DNA of 64,000 nucleotides from Ursus arctos (GCF_023065955.2 NW_026622852.1:6976423-7040422); one strand, 5' to 3'; positions 46,990 to 59,712 are shown, numbered from the stretch's first letter. Made by a program: numbers and translations. The notes: a model not told the origin generated them from the sequence alone.

Positions 46990-49745
46990 CAGGCTCAGAG
47001 TGGATTACTTTGAGTTAAAAAAAAAAAAAACTGAGGGAGACCCAGGAATTGAAGTTCTGCTTCCAGCACAGGGAGAGGAAAAGAGACTATTTTGAAATAT
47101 ACCAGGACATTTTATTCTTCTTAAAGAGGTCAGCCTTCAGGAGAAACTAATTACCCATATCCTAACCCGCTGGAGTACTATCAGAGCCTAACTTATCTGG
47201 GATAAGAGAAATAGCCAAGTCTAGATGGCTAGCCTTCCTGGTCAAGGAGAGATAAGATCCAGTTCTAGCCCACTCCTTGTCCCAAAAGGAGGGGGAACAC
47301 TGAAGAGCACATGTGAAGCTCACAGTATAGAGGCCCAGACTCACTGAAAGACTGAGACCTAATCATAGGATTAGAGAATGCTTCCCTTCCCCCAACACCA
47401 CACCACTGCATTACTAAAGGCCTATTTTCAGCCATTCTTCCACCGGCTACATCATGTCGAAGTATAAAGAAAAAATCATAAGGCAAACCAAAAGGCAAAA
47501 AGCACAAAATGAGGCAACAGGGCAATTATTAGAACCAGACGTAGTAGGGATGTTAAAATTATCAGGACTGAAATTTAAAACAATTATGATGGATCGGCTA
47601 AAATGGAAGTAGACAGGATGAAGTAGACAGGATGGAAGCAGAGAGATGAAAATCCTAAGAAAGAACCAAAAGAAATGTTGGAGATCAAAAACACTGGGAT
47701 GCTATAGCAGAAAATGAAGTGCTTTGCTGGGCTTATTAGTAGAGTGGTCACAGCTAAAGAAAGAATTCCTGGCATTAAGCACTTCTCAATAGAAACCTCC
47801 AAAACTGAAAAGTAGAGAAAAAATATATTAAAAATAATAATAATAACAGAATATCCAAAAACACTGGTTCTACAAAAGGTAAAAATATACACAAAGTAGG
47901 AATACTGGGAGAGAAAAAGGAAAAAAAAAGAAATATTTAAAACAATAATGACTGAGAATTTCCCCAAATGAATGTTAAACAACAAACAACAGATCCAGGA
48001 AAGTTAGAGAAACCAAGCAGAATAAATGTCAAAAACAGTATACTTAGGCATATCATTATCAAACTATTGAAAAACAAAGGTAAAGAAAAAAAATTTTGAA
48101 AGAAGACAGAGGTGGGGGGAAAAGCTTATTTATAGAGAAACTAAGAATTACATCCCACTTCCCAGAAAAAAAAAATGCAGGCACGAAAAGAGTGAAGAGA
48201 AATAAAGTGTTGGAAAGAAAAAAAAAAAAAAGACCCCTTCAGTGTAAATTTCTGTTCCCTGTAAAATTATCCTTCAAAAGTGAAGAAAAAATAAACACTT
48301 TTTAGACAAATAAAAATTGAGGGAATTTGTTACAAGTAGTCTTGCCTTGCAGGAAATGTTAAAAAAAATTAGGACAAAGGAAAATGATATAGGTCAGACA
48401 TAGATATACGTAAAAGAAGAGCACTGGAAAATGAATAAATGAAGGTGAAATAAAAACTTTCATTTTTTAAAAAATAAAAATTTGATCTCACAGGTAATAG
48501 TTTGTTGAAAATAGCCACAATGTATTAAATTATGTGTGTACATATATATTTATATATGTTTATATATGTGTATACACGAATGAAATAACATCAATGATGC
48601 AAGGGACCAGAAGGAAAAAAATAACAATTATTTTGTTATCATAAGGTATTTGTATTACTGATGAAGTAAAGTGAAAATGAACTTGAAATAGTTGTAAATG
48701 TGTATCACATACTGCAGGGCAACCATTTTAAAAAGTAGAATAAGTGTAACATAGATGTTGAGAAAGGAGCAAATATGGAACCATATGAAATGCTCAATTG
48801 AAACCACAAAGGACAGGAAAAGATAGGAAGACAAGTATAGGGAAAAAAGCAAGAACAACAAATGGAAAGCTAACAAATATTATAGATAAAAGTCTAACTC
48901 TCTTAATAATTTCTTTGAACATCAACAGTGTGAATACACCAACCAAAAGATACATTATAAGAATAGATTAAAAAAGAAATCCAACTATATGTTGTTTACA
49001 AGAAAACCACTTTAAATATAAAGACAAATAGTTTAAAAGGAAATGGATGGAGAAAGATGTACCATGTTAACCCTAACCAAAAGAAAGTGGGATTAGCTAT
49101 ACTCATTTCAAATAGAGCAAACTTTATTTATTATTAAAGCTTTTATTTACTTATTTGAGAGAGAGAGAGAGACAGATAGTGACAGAGATAGCGAGAGAGA
49201 GCACAAGAGGAGGAGAGGGAGAAGCAGGCTCCCACTGATCAGGGAAATCTATGCTGGACTCGATCCCAGGACCCTGGGATCATGACCTGAGCTGAAGGCA
49301 GATGCTTAACTGACTGAGCCACCCAGGCCCCCCTCAAATAGAGCAAACTTTAAAGAAAGAAAAGTTATCACAGAAAATGAAAGACATTACATAATAAAAA
49401 AGGAGTCAAATTTCCAAAAACACTTAGTAACTTCTGAAGTGTCTGTGCCTAACAACAGTATTGAAATATATGAAGCAAAAATTTAACACATAAAATGTGT
49501 TAGGAGGAAGCAATAAGTCTATTAATACAGTGGAGACTTCTACACCTCTATCAGAAATGGACAGTCCCAGTATGCAGAATATCAGTAAAGATGCAGTGGA
49601 ACTCAGCAACACCATCAATCAACTGGATATAATGGAAATTTATAGATTACTTCATCCAGTAGCAGCACACAACACTTTATTCTCAAGTGCATATGGAACA
49701 TTTATCAAAATAGACTACATTCTGGGCCATAAAACATGCCTTGAC
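46990..49745 (+). mobile_element. Old L1M: 5' UTR, ORF1 and endonuclease part of ORF2, no RT
   Basis: 47040-47450 resembles the L1M 5' region that recurs at 56105-57000 (tcataggattagagaatgct / ccttcccc). ORF1 relic: the frame near 48240-48300 reads FPVKLSFKSEEKINTF, an L1 ORF1 C-terminal signature. ORF2 endonuclease: the frame 49497-49784 reads LDIMEIYRLLHP...FSSAYGTFIKIDYILGHK, the last EN motif, with Y where the family has the catalytic H of IDHI. The element stops abruptly near 49745 before the RT domain. A Can-SINE interrupts it at 49127-49333. Confidence 0.8.
49127..49333 (-). mobile_element. Can-SINE, inverted, nested in L1M, 19-bp TSD
   Basis: Reverse-complement Can-SINE: aaagcttttatttacttatt, a GA-rich middle, gaccctgggatcatgacctg, gactgagccacccaggcccc. 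The perfect 19-bp TSD tcaaatagagcaaacttta lies at 49108-49126 and 49334-49352, inside the L1 endonuclease region. Confidence 0.97.
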
Positions 49746-50479
49746 AATTTTTTTTCATTCATATTTATCTTTATTTATGAGTAAACACATTTGCCAAGAA
49801 AAAATCATTTTGTAGAAAGGCTTGCTTAGTCTTCATTTGTGCTCTAAGAAAAATATTTTGCATATATCTGAGGTCTATCTTAATATTTTACCATTTTTAC
49901 AACATGTTTTACTTATTTCTTCTATTTTTTTGAACCAATCAAGGCTACTAAAAAGTCCTATAATTTTATGTTAGCTCTGTGAAATGAATGGATTTCATGA
50001 AAATAACATAAATCTAATTAATACAAGTGATATGTAATATCTATGTTTTAAAATGATTGAAATAGTACTAAATATTTTAAGCATACTATGCATAAGGAAG
50101 TTTAGTTCTTAAACAAGGCAAGGTAGGCACTAGTATATAATTTGACTTTCAGGTTTATGGGTAAAATCTCAAATTCAAATATATTAAGCCATAAATGATG
50201 CATTACTTCAAAATACATGACTATTACCTATGAATATACATAATAATTTTATTTTCCATCATCATATCAGATAAAAATACATTTGAAAGTATATTTAAAT
50301 TACTCTTCCAAAATGAAAATTTTTTTCTACCTCTTTTAATCAATTATTTTTTTGGTGACCATTCAGAGGCCTACCTTCTTTTTTTCTTATATTTAGTAAG
50401 TTAACATTTAATTTGTTATGTAACAATATCATCCATTGTTTTTATCCTTTTCTAGTTTGCCTTTACATTTTATTGTGAT
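49746..50479. other. Unassigned DNA between two L1 fragments
   Basis: No recognised element. It lies exactly where the RT domain of the preceding L1M would be expected. Confidence 0.5.
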
Positions 50480-51885
50480 TTTTCATTCAGAAGTTTGTTT
50501 TATCTTTTTTTTTTCTTTTTACCTTTACCCATTTCTCCCACATCCACCCTCTGCTTCTGGTAACCATCAATCTGTTCTCTAGATTTATGAACTTGTTTTT
50601 TGTTAGTTCATTTGTTTATTTTGTTTGAAGACTCCACATAGAAAAGAGATCACATTGTATTTGTCTTTCTCTGTCTGACTTATTTCACTTAGTGTAATGC
50701 ACTCAATGTCCATCTATGTTTCTGCAAATGGCAAAATTTCCTTCTTTTTTATGGCTGAATGATATTCCATTGTATATATATGCCACACTTTCTTTATCCA
50801 TTCATCCATCCATAGACACTTCAGTTGTTTTCACAGTTTGGTTATTGAAAATAGTGTTGCAATATCTTTTTGAGTTAAATACCCAGATAAATTCTCAAAA
50901 GTGGAATTGCTGGATCAAATAAATACCCAGAAGTGACACTGCTACATTATAATGGTAGTTCTATTTCTAATTTTTTGAGGAACTTCCATAGTGGCTACAC
51001 CAATTTACATTCCCATCAAGAGCACACAGTGTTCCCTTTTCTCCACATCCTCAGCAATACTTGTTATTGTTTATCTTCTGAAAATAGCCATTCTAGTAGG
51101 GCTAAAGTGATATCTCATTTGGTTCTGATTTATATTTCCCTGAAGACTAATGATGTAGAACATCTGTTCATGTACCAATTGAACATCTGTATGTCTTCTT
51201 GCAAATATTTTCTTCCATTCAGTAGGTTGCCTGTTCATTTTGTTGATGGTTTCCTTTGCTGTGCAGAAGTTTTTTCGTTTGAGGTAGAATCACTTGATGA
51301 TTTTTTGCTTTTGCTGCTTTTGTGTTTGGTGTCAGAATGAAAAAATCGTCGCCAAGACTTATGTTAAGTATCTTACCACTTATGTTTTCTTCTAGGAGTT
51401 TTATGGTTTCAGTTTTTACACTCAAGTCTTTAATTCATTTTTAATTTATTTAGGTGTAGTGTAAGATAGTGATCAAGTTTCATTCTTTTGCATGTGGATG
51501 TCCAGTTTCCCCAACACCATTTATTGAAGAGACTGTTTTTTCCTGTTATATACTCTTGACTCTTTTGTCATAAATTAATTAACCATATACACATGGTTTA
51601 TTTCTGATCTCTTTATTCTGTTCTATTGATCTATATATCTGTTTTTAATGCCAATACCATAGTTTCTTTTTATTATGGCTTTGTAATATAGTTTGAAAAC
51701 AGGGAGCATGATGCCTCTAGTGTTGTTCTTTTTCAAGATGGCTTTGGATATTTGTGGTCTCTGGGGTTCCAAACAAATTTTAAGATTATTTGTTCAACTT
51801 CTATGGATGACTAATGCTATTATAATTTTGATAGAGATTGCATTGAATTTGTAGATTGCTTTGGGTCATATGGACATTGTAATAC
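50480..51885 (-). mobile_element. Antisense L1: 3' UTR and ORF2 C-terminal region
   Basis: Antisense landmarks in order from the 3' end: ccatttctcccacatccacc, tttgtctttctctgtctgac, tggctgaatgatattccatt, gttattgaaaatagtgttgc, ggaattgctggatcaaataa, gtggctacaccaatttacat, tttgtgtttggtgtcagaat, cattcttttgcatgtggatg, ttattctgttctattgatct, tttggatatttgtggtctct. About 1.4 kb, 5'-truncated. The 135-aa plus-strand ORF at 50933-51340 is an antisense shadow. Confidence 0.9.
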
Positions 51886-52475
51886 TTGAAAGCAACCAAG
51901 ATGTTTTTTCAGTAGGTGAATGGATATATAAACTGTGATCATCCAGACAATGAAATATTGTTCAGCGAGTGCTAAAAAGAAATGAACTATCAAGCCATGA
52001 AAAGAAGTGGAGTAACCTTGAATGCATATTACTATGTAAAAGAAGACAATCTGAAAAAACAAAATCCTGTGTGACTCCAACTTAATGACATCCGGAAAAG
52101 GCAAAACTATGGAGACAGTAAAAAGATCAGTGTTTGCCAGTGGTTAGAGGGGAGGGAAAGAACACAAAAGATTTTTAGAACAGTGAAAATACTCTGCACT
52201 ATACTATAATGATGGAGACATGCATTTGTCTAAGCCTTTTGAATGTACAATACCAAGAATGAACCCAAAGGTAAATTGTGGATTTGAGGTGATTATGATG
52301 CATCACTGTAGGTTCATCAATTTCAACAAATGTATCACCCTGGTAGAGGATGTTAATAATGAGGAAGCTATCCATGTCTGTGGGCAGGAGGTATATGGCA
52401 AACCTCTATACCTACTGTTCAGTTTTTTTGGTAAACCTAAAATGTCTCTAAAAAAGAATAGTGTTAAACCTTAAT
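51886..52475 (+). mobile_element. Sense L1M 3' end
   Basis: aaagcaaccaagatgttttt, gtaggtgaatggatatataa, ggatgatac-type and gttgccagtggttagagggg landmarks, ending in aaaatgtctctaaaaaagaa. It is the same 3' UTR type as at 4190-4925. It could be the missing 3' end of the L1M that stops at 49745. Confidence 0.8.
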
Positions 52476-53685
52476 AACTCACATGAAGAAATATGAAGAA
52501 AGCAGACAGGCCAAAATAACTATGCTTATTATTTGCAATAATAAAAAAAGAATGTACCAAGAATTTTGGATAAAAAATGTTAACTCTTGAAAATGGGTAG
52601 GGGAAATTATATATCTTACAATGTACTGGAATTGCAAACCTAATTTTAAAAAATCTTTTTGTCACAGAATCAAAAAGCTCTACAAATCTCAAACAGGATT
52701 AATACAAATAAACTGTACCCAGAAATGTCATATGACAATTGCTGAAAATAAAACACAAAGACAACAACCTGAAAGGAGGGGGAGTGGGGGCTCTGGAACG
52801 AAATTTAAAGGAACATCAATAAAGTGACAGCTGGCCTCTCAAAAGAAAGAATGGAAACCAGAGCACTATAGAATTATATTCCTTATGCTTCAAGAAAATA
52901 ACTTTCAAGATAAAATGAAGCCTAAATAAAGACACTTTCAGCCAAATGAAATAGAGAAAATTCACCAGCAGCAGATCTGCTCCAAATACAATGGAAAAGA
53001 ACAGTCTTCACTCAGAAGGAAACATAACCTCAAAGGGAGCTTGAAGGGAAAGAACAAATATGAGAAACAGAAAAAGTTTATATAGCAGTAAATTTAATAA
53101 AATATTGACCAACGAAACAGTAATGAAAATATTTGTGGAGTTTACAACGTGGAGACAAATGAAATGCATAGCAACAATCACATGTAATTTAAGAAGGGAA
53201 TGCATAATATTAGAGTGTTTCTAAGGTTCCTCATTATTCAGGAAATTTTAAAAGCATTATTTTATATTCAAATTTAATAAAGATTACATGATGTAATTTC
53301 TAGGGGAACCATTAAAGGCAGAGTGAAAGCCTACATGAGTAAAAACAGATAAAGGGAAACGCTTAATAGTTAAAATACTTAGAAAGAAGCTAATTTTAAA
53401 AAGATAAGAGATCATGTATAGAAAATAAATAACAAAATGATATATTTAATCCCAAATTATATTGGTAATTATACTAAAAGTGAAACAACTAAATGAATCA
53501 GAACATTCTATTTCCAGGAGCTTTTCCTTCTAAAGAAAAAGTTTCATTTAATCCAAAGATGAACGAGGAAACAAAAACAAAAATATAGTTAAAAACATTG
53601 TTTATATATAATTTTAAGGCTGAGCCAAAATTTAGAAGACTGTAAATGAATTACAGAGACTTTAGCAAAATTGTTATCATGCACA

Positions 53686-53692
53686 CGTGTGC

Positions 53693-53717
<25 letters not shown>
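53686..53717. repeat. (CA)n microsatellite
   Basis: cacacgtgtgca followed by a pure CA run. Lies in the L1M relic. Confidence 0.93.
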
Positions 53718-53723
<6 letters not shown>

Positions 53724-54409
53724 CTACATGAAAAAAGTAGAGTAAACTCATTGACATCCACATGGGAAATAGTGAAACACTGAATACGAAAGAATAGAAA
53801 AATCACAAACCAAAGAGTGGGAGTCTATGCAAGGAGAAGAGGGTTTAAGCATTAGATAACATCATTAGTTTAAAAGTAACCATTATAACATAGGTAGAAA
53901 CATTTTAAATATGAAAACATCTCTAGCAAGCAGTGAAAAAATTTAGGCCCTATAGTAAAAAATGCATGCTAAATAAAACATAGAATATTTTTAACATAAA
54001 ACTTAATAAGAGAGCTAACAGCACACATAAATTCCAATAATAAATGTAAATTGGCTGAAGAAGAAATTGGCAGAAGAAGAAAAATTTTCACAATGACTCA
54101 CAAAACAAAACACAACTCTACATTCTATATAAAAATTCACCAAAAGCAAGGTATTATGAATGGAGAAAATATCAAAGAATAATCAAACTATATCAGACAA
54201 TTCAAACAAAACTTAAGCAAGTATAAATTTTAAATCTGACAAGGTGAGCTAACTTTAAATAGAGTAGGATATTTTATAATAACCACAATTCTCAACAAAG
54301 ATAAAACAGTTATTGGTAGCTGTACACAAAAAATCAGCAGCCATCCTCAAAAAGCAGAGACTAGAGGACATACAAGTAGAAAGATACAGAAACTGCCCAG
54401 AAACTCCTG

Positions 54410-54790
54410 CAGCATAGAGCTTTCCCTAAGCTGCTTGGAATACTGCCAGCTGCCAAGTCCCAGTTGTTAGCTCTCTCTAAAATTTGTGTTGGCCAGAGGG
54501 AGGTGGCTCTTTCAAGAACAAGGCCCCTTTTGGTGACAGACTACATCCAGAGACCAATCAATGTAAGAGTATAAATGCCTGCCCCCATCCATCTAACATG
54601 GGACCGCTCTAAAGGGCCATTCCAGCTTCACGGTTCTAGGTTTGCTGTCTGAGCCTTTGTGGAGACTGCACGACATCCCAGCTACTTCCTCTGGACCATT
54701 CCGGCTCTTTCCATTTTAATCTATAAGTATTGATCTCAAGAGCACTTCTTAATAAGCCTCCAGCACACTATTTTGTCTCAGATCAAATGG
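54410..54790 (+). mobile_element. Candidate solo LTR inserted in L1M
   Basis: A GC-richer block in very AT-rich L1 sequence. It has a CCAAT site at 54554-54558, a TATAAA-like site at 54570-54575, and an AATAAG variant poly(A) site near 54751, in LTR order. Flanking L1 sequence is of endonuclease type on both sides, consistent with insertion. Family unresolved and no TSD confirmed. Confidence 0.5.
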
Positions 54791-55920
54791 ACAAAAGGTT
54801 AAGCAATCAATAAAAGGCTTTCATTGATATATCCAATTGTGCACTCTGATACTAGAAAGTACAGCTACTTTTTATGTGCTTATGGAACATTCTTTTATTT
54901 AAAATTCAAAAGAAAGTAAATTTGTAAATATTATAATCTAAAATTAAAACTAATAAAAACTGAATTGCAGAAAAGGTAACAGCAAAGGAAGAACTTGAAC
55001 AAAATATTTTCTGTCAATATTATAGACAAAACGTTAAAATGACTGGATATATATGATACTCTGAAAAATAGAAACAAAAGAGAAAGTTGACCAAAAAATT
55101 ATAAGTGAAGGTGAATAGGGGGAAAAATAGGAAAATAGCCCCTATGGACATGAAATTACATTGAACATAATAAAAACCACAATACATAAAACTTCACAGT
55201 GATACCATTTCTCTTTTTTATCAGATTTACAAAATCAGAAAGTCTGACAATATACTCTGTTGGCTAGGTTGGAAAAATACAGAAATTTTTATATGTTGTG
55301 GAGGATTTCAAAATGTTACAACCTCTACTGAGTGGACTTTGATTCACTTCTACAAATATAAAACAACATCATTCACAAGAGTATTATTATACTGTTATTT
55401 ATTATAGCAAAGTTTGGAAACAACTTTAACACTACAACAGGTAACTAGTTGAATAAACTATGATACTGGCATACAGGGGAGTACGAATTAGTAAATAATT
55501 ATTAACATAAATAAAATGTTCATTAGAGATTTATTTCTAGGACATATTGTTAGTTAAAATTTCAGGCTACAGATATATATTTTTAGCTAACTAAAATTGT
55601 GTAAAATATAAGCAGCAATAAGCAAAATATGTATTCATGCAATAAAGGATAAAGGACAAAATATTGAAAATGATTTGTTGTGGGGAGGACAGGAAGAAAG
55701 AGTAGAAGAGATATAAATGAAAGTAGTATTTCTCTGAATATGCCGTTTTTTAAAAGTTCATTTTTGAACCATGTCAGTGTTTTGCATAGTAAAAATATAA
55801 GACTCGATTTTTAAGAAAAACACAAGCCTAAAATTAAAACAAGAGAAAAATGAACAGAACTATATATCAGATAGTTAACACAGCTGTAAAGAGACAGTGT
55901 TTTGTAATAAACTTGAATAC

Positions 55921-55955
55921 AGTAGTCTGACTACTAGTCAGTAGTCTGACTACTA
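55921..55955. repeat. Short tandem, near-palindromic repeat
   Basis: agtagtctgactacta occurs at 55921-55936 and again at 55940-55955, separated by gtc. Each copy has agtagt/actact arms, so either could fold. Confidence 0.9.
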
Positions 55956-56104
55956 ATATTGCTAGTAAATGTTCCGTATTAGAGAAAAGATAAATATAAA
56001 ATCAATGAAAACATGGAAAATATTACAATATTGTATTTAAATTGGAAATATTAATTAAGATGTAGGTTTTAACAAATACAAATCCATGACTTTTGGTTTA
56101 AGTG

Positions 56105-57200
56105 CTAATATGTAAAGAACTTGGAAGCTTTACATTCCTTCTTACAATAAGAAACAACTGAACAAACTGAAAATCAGTGCCCTATCTTGGACACGTTGAA
56201 GAACTGAGTTTGCAAGGGAAACTGCCACTTCGAAAGCCAGAGAGACTGGCAAATCCGGGGAGTCACATCTGGGAGCAGCTTCTAACCTGGAGAAGAAACA
56301 GCTGGAGCCACAAACTGGTAGGGAGAGTTTAGACAATGGGATTTTGATGAATTTGAGGATGAATATAGACTACTTTGTAGTAAGTGTGAGAAACTCTTGG
56401 GACTAGAGTCTTCAGAAAACACAAACTTCTGTGTGTTTCTTCTCCAGAAAACCAACCAGATTCTTGTGAAGAGTTGCCAAGAAAACTCCCCCCATGAATC
56501 TGTCAGAGGAGGGAAAAGTAACCATTATAAAATAGGTTCAGAGCTTTTTCCATAACATAGACTGACTCTCCAGGAAAAAGACCTTGTCAAAGCTTTATTG
56601 GATCTGGGGAAAGGTCATTTTCCCAAATTATCCCCTTTGGCCTTTCTTTCTCACCTGAGGGGAGAAAAAGCTGAGAAATGCTTACAAAAGCCACAACTCA
56701 GGGACACATTTGCACTAGAACACTGAGATTTAATCATAATATTATAGAATCCTTCCCCTTCCCCATGCCTACCCATCACACCAACAGAAACCTTATGGTA
56801 ACAGACGTTACAGTAAAGACCTCATCTAAAGAGTAGTTCTTAGGAAAGCCCAAAGACAACACGGAGACCAATGCAAGGATACTGGAGGAACTTGGATCTT
56901 CTGGTGCCTACAGTTATAGCAAATATTATAAACACCCCAAATCTTAGAGAGAAATAAATGCTCACGGTAAGGCCTGACTACCTCACTTTCTATTTTCTGA
57001 TGCATCATGTCTGACATTCAACAAAAATCTTAAAAATTAAAAGGCATACTAAAAGGGAAAAAACGAAACAAAAAAGTCTGATGGCACAGCATCAGAAAAA
57101 AACAGATATGATACAGATTTTGGAATTATCAGACAGGGAATTTAAAATAATTATGATTAATATGATGAATACTCTAATGCAAAACCACTTTGGGAGTGTT
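56105..57200 (+). mobile_element. L1M 5' region and ORF1 start
   Basis: Resembles the 5' region of the L1M at 46990: both have a ...atcataatattatagaatcc / tcataggattagagaatgct block, a ccttccc run, and then an ORF1 start region (ggaattatcagacagggaat, aaaataattatgattaatat against gttaaaattatcaggactga). It includes a GC-richer 5' UTR part at 56160-56300. Truncated at the 3' side near 57200. ORFs of 60-65 aa inside are relics or chance. Confidence 0.65.
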
Positions 57201-58099
57201 TGGAAGTTTCTTTCAAAGCTAAACCTGTTACCATGTGATCCATTAATTGCATTTGATAATATTAGAAGCATCATTTAATCATAAGAGTATTTCACTGCAT
57301 TCAGAGACAAAGGATAAATTAATTCATGTAACGTACCTGGAAATGTGCCTAGTACTTCATACACATTTATGTAATTATTACTTAATAGTAGTCACAAAAT
57401 CAAAATGGTTTGAAAGATTATCTGCATGTAGTATTTTTTTCATTACTACTTATTCTCTAGCTCAGTTGTTTTAAAATCATTTTTCCATAAACATTATTAT
57501 ACACATCTATAGCATATGGTGTAGAATATTTAAAAGACACACAGATGTAATTTTTTATCTGAGTAATTTTCACCTTAGTTTTGAACCTAGCATTCAAGAA
57601 ATATGTGATTCTACAGAATACAGTATTTTTAAGAACATTTCACTATTTTCATTTCATTATACGATATTGCACAGGTATTATTGCTTATACTTTAGGCTTG
57701 TTTCAGCAAGTTAGGATTTAGAAAATGTGATTCACTTTTCCCGGCAATATAACATTACTGGGTACATAGAATTACATGTTCAATGAAATACTTGCAGGCT
57801 CATTTTTATAAAAATATGTGTTCAATATTCTTTTTTCAAGTCATCTAGAGCAAAGTCACTGTAAACAGAATTACTAGTGTTTATGTAAATCACATATCAA
57901 TGAACATCAACAATTGAATAGTGACTCTCTAAGACGTAAACGGTGATTGTGTTGTAATAAACCTTTCAGATGAACAGCAAAGTTTTTCAGTAAAATGAAA
58001 AAAATTATATATGTGCAACATAAAATAATATATATAGTTATCATATCATAGCATATCAATAACAATTTTGTTCTACACATTTTTATTAGTTACAGTTTT
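57201..58099. other. Unassigned intergenic DNA
   Basis: AT-rich, no recognised element or defensible coding frame. Confidence 0.55.
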
Positions 58100-58480
58100 T
58101 GTTGTCAGCAATGAAACTGTTGTTCACAAACTGGCCCCAATACAGGGAGGCGAAGGAGGGAATGAAGAAAGAGACCACTCCGTTGCTTGGTGGCAGGTGT
58201 ATCAAGCAAGGGAACTTACTTACCAGGCTGTCTTGGGCAGCTGCAAGACAAGTAGATTGCTGCACCCTCCCACCAGAATCTTAAAGTTTATACAGAGGCC
58301 TTAACTGGACTGAGTGCATATATTATCCAGATGATATCAACATACCACCATCTCAAGTCTGTGTCCTCGGGCAGCGTCTAGTATGCAGAAGGCACAAGTG
58401 GAGAGCACATTCCAAGGACAGGGGAGACAGTGAGGTCAGCTGGAGGTCATGTCCTCTCAGTGACCTCCTCCAACAGAAAT
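58100..58480 (-). mobile_element. Probable ERV1-type LTR on the minus strand
   Basis: Read on the minus strand: a GC-rich U3-like part, a TATAAA site (tttata on + at 58287-58292), then gattctggtgggagggtgca, ttgcagctgcccaagacagc, ggtaagtaagttcccttgct, and an end near aacggagtggtctctttctt. That terminal string recalls gammaretrovirus-like LTR U5 ends. No internal region, TSD not identified. Confidence 0.55.
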
Positions 58481-58677
58481 CTTTTGGAAATACAATTTTC
58501 CATTACTTTTCACTATTCACTATGGTGACCACTATGAACAGAATGTAAGTGTCAGATGTTTGATTACTTATACTTGGAAATTTCCATGCATTGCCTTGAA
58601 ATTCCTGATACTGCAGACAGAAAAGAAAAATTCCTTTCACGTATTTCTGCTAATTCCCAAGAAATATTTAATCTAGG

Positions 58678-58844
58678 TCAGTGATTATCCACCCTGGAAG
58701 CCCAACAAAATCACTTTGCAGCAATTTAAGTAGCCACTCCAGATTAATTGAACACAAAGATTTAGGGTAGCTCCTACGTATACGTACCTAGTTAAAACTC
58801 TGTAAGTAATGCTAGTCTGTAAGCATGGTTGAGAGTCACTCCAG
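58678..58844 (+). mobile_element. MER5A-like hAT DNA transposon relic
   Basis: Begins cagtgattatccaccctgga and ends catggttgagagtcactcca, resembling the MER5A termini (cagtggttctcaaac ... gagaaccactg). The inner part (aatcactttgcagcaattta, agtagccactccagattaat) follows the expected order. Length of about 165 bp suits MER5A. Non-autonomous, ancient. Confidence 0.6.
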
Positions 58845-59499
58845 TGTCTTGACTTGATTCTGTTGTCTTTATGTGGTACCATATTGATTTCAACACGAAA
58901 CTCAGGCAATTTTTCAGATTCCGCAATGTATATTTAGTGCATATTACTGAAATTAGTATATCTTACCAAACATCCTTTATTAATGATTTAATTATATATT
59001 TGAAGATTAGATAAATTTTCAAAGGCAACTTGGAACTGACAGTGTTACATTGTCTTTTTTTCTGTGTCCCTTTAGCACTTTGCATATGGTTCTTAAAGAA
59101 TGTAACACCTTCCATTGTAAAGATTAGTATAATTGCCATATATTGGGAATTATGCAGACAGAGATCTTTGTACATCTGGTTTGACTATGTTTCCAGAAAG
59201 GTTTAGTCCCAGGCATAAAAATATGTTCAATATATGCTGGATGAATAAATATATGAATGAATTTATACAATTCTGGATGGATTTATTTTCTTCCCAAATG
59301 ATTTCCCTGATAGCCAAAATATGAACACTTCTGAGAATCTTGTACAGTAGTTGGTTATCTATTTGTAAGTGACAAAACCGCAACTTAAATAAAGATGTAA
59401 GAATTGAAAATCTATCTGTTCTTTATTACAAACAAAAGACTTGAGCTTCTATCAAGGATCTATAAAACCAAGGACACAAAGATATGTACACTGCTTTTC
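58845..59499. other. Unassigned intergenic DNA
   Basis: No recognised element. Short ORFs on both strands without motifs. Confidence 0.55.
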
Positions 59500-59553
59500 T
59501 CCTTCTCTCTCTCTCTCTTTTTATTTTTCTCTCTTCCTCTCTCTCTCTCCCCA
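59500..59553. repeat. CT-rich low-complexity tract
   Basis: Two ct-repeat blocks separated by tttttatttttctctctt-like sequence. It could be the remnant of a SINE middle, but head and tail are missing. Confidence 0.85.
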
Positions 59554-59596
59554 CTAATTATCACCTCATCTTTCTGGATGTGGTTTTCATTTTATT

Positions 59597-59708
59597 GGAG
59601 AACACTTGTGATGAGTGTTGGTTTTGTATGTAAATGATGAACACTAAATTCTACACCTGAAACTAATATTACACTGTATGTCAACTAACTGGAATTTAAA
59701 TAAAAATT

Positions 59709-59712
<4 letters not shown>
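59597..59712 (+). mobile_element. Short L1 3' end running into a CA repeat
   Basis: gtgatgagtgttggttttgt, aaatgatgaacactaaattc, acacctgaaactaatattac, atgtcaactaactggaattt and a tail aaataaaaatttgaaaa. A severely 5'-truncated L1 of the carnivore type. Confidence 0.85.

Larger units (their letters stand above)
52550..55800 (+). mobile_element. Old L1M: ORF1 end, endonuclease fragments and 3' end, interrupted
   Basis: 52820-52980 matches the L1 ORF1 3' part (gtgacagctggcctctcaaa, gaaagaatggaaaccagagc, ataaagacactttcagccaa, caccagcagcagatctgctc). 54120-54320 and 54840-54900 resemble the endonuclease region (cactctgatactagaaagta, gtgcttatggaacattc). 55200-55800 is the 3' end (tttggaaacaactttaacac, actagttgaataaactatga). 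The LTR-like block 54410-54790 lies inside. Very diverged; several joins are uncertain. Confidence 0.6.

Noticed and set aside
47584..47985. 133-aa hydrophobic minus-strand ORF
   Set aside because: Antisense of the A-rich L1M ORF1 relic. The apparent membrane-like composition (F, I, Y) comes from reverse-complemented A-rich sequence.
50933..51340. 135-aa plus-strand ORF
   Set aside because: Antisense shadow of L1 ORF2 on the minus strand.
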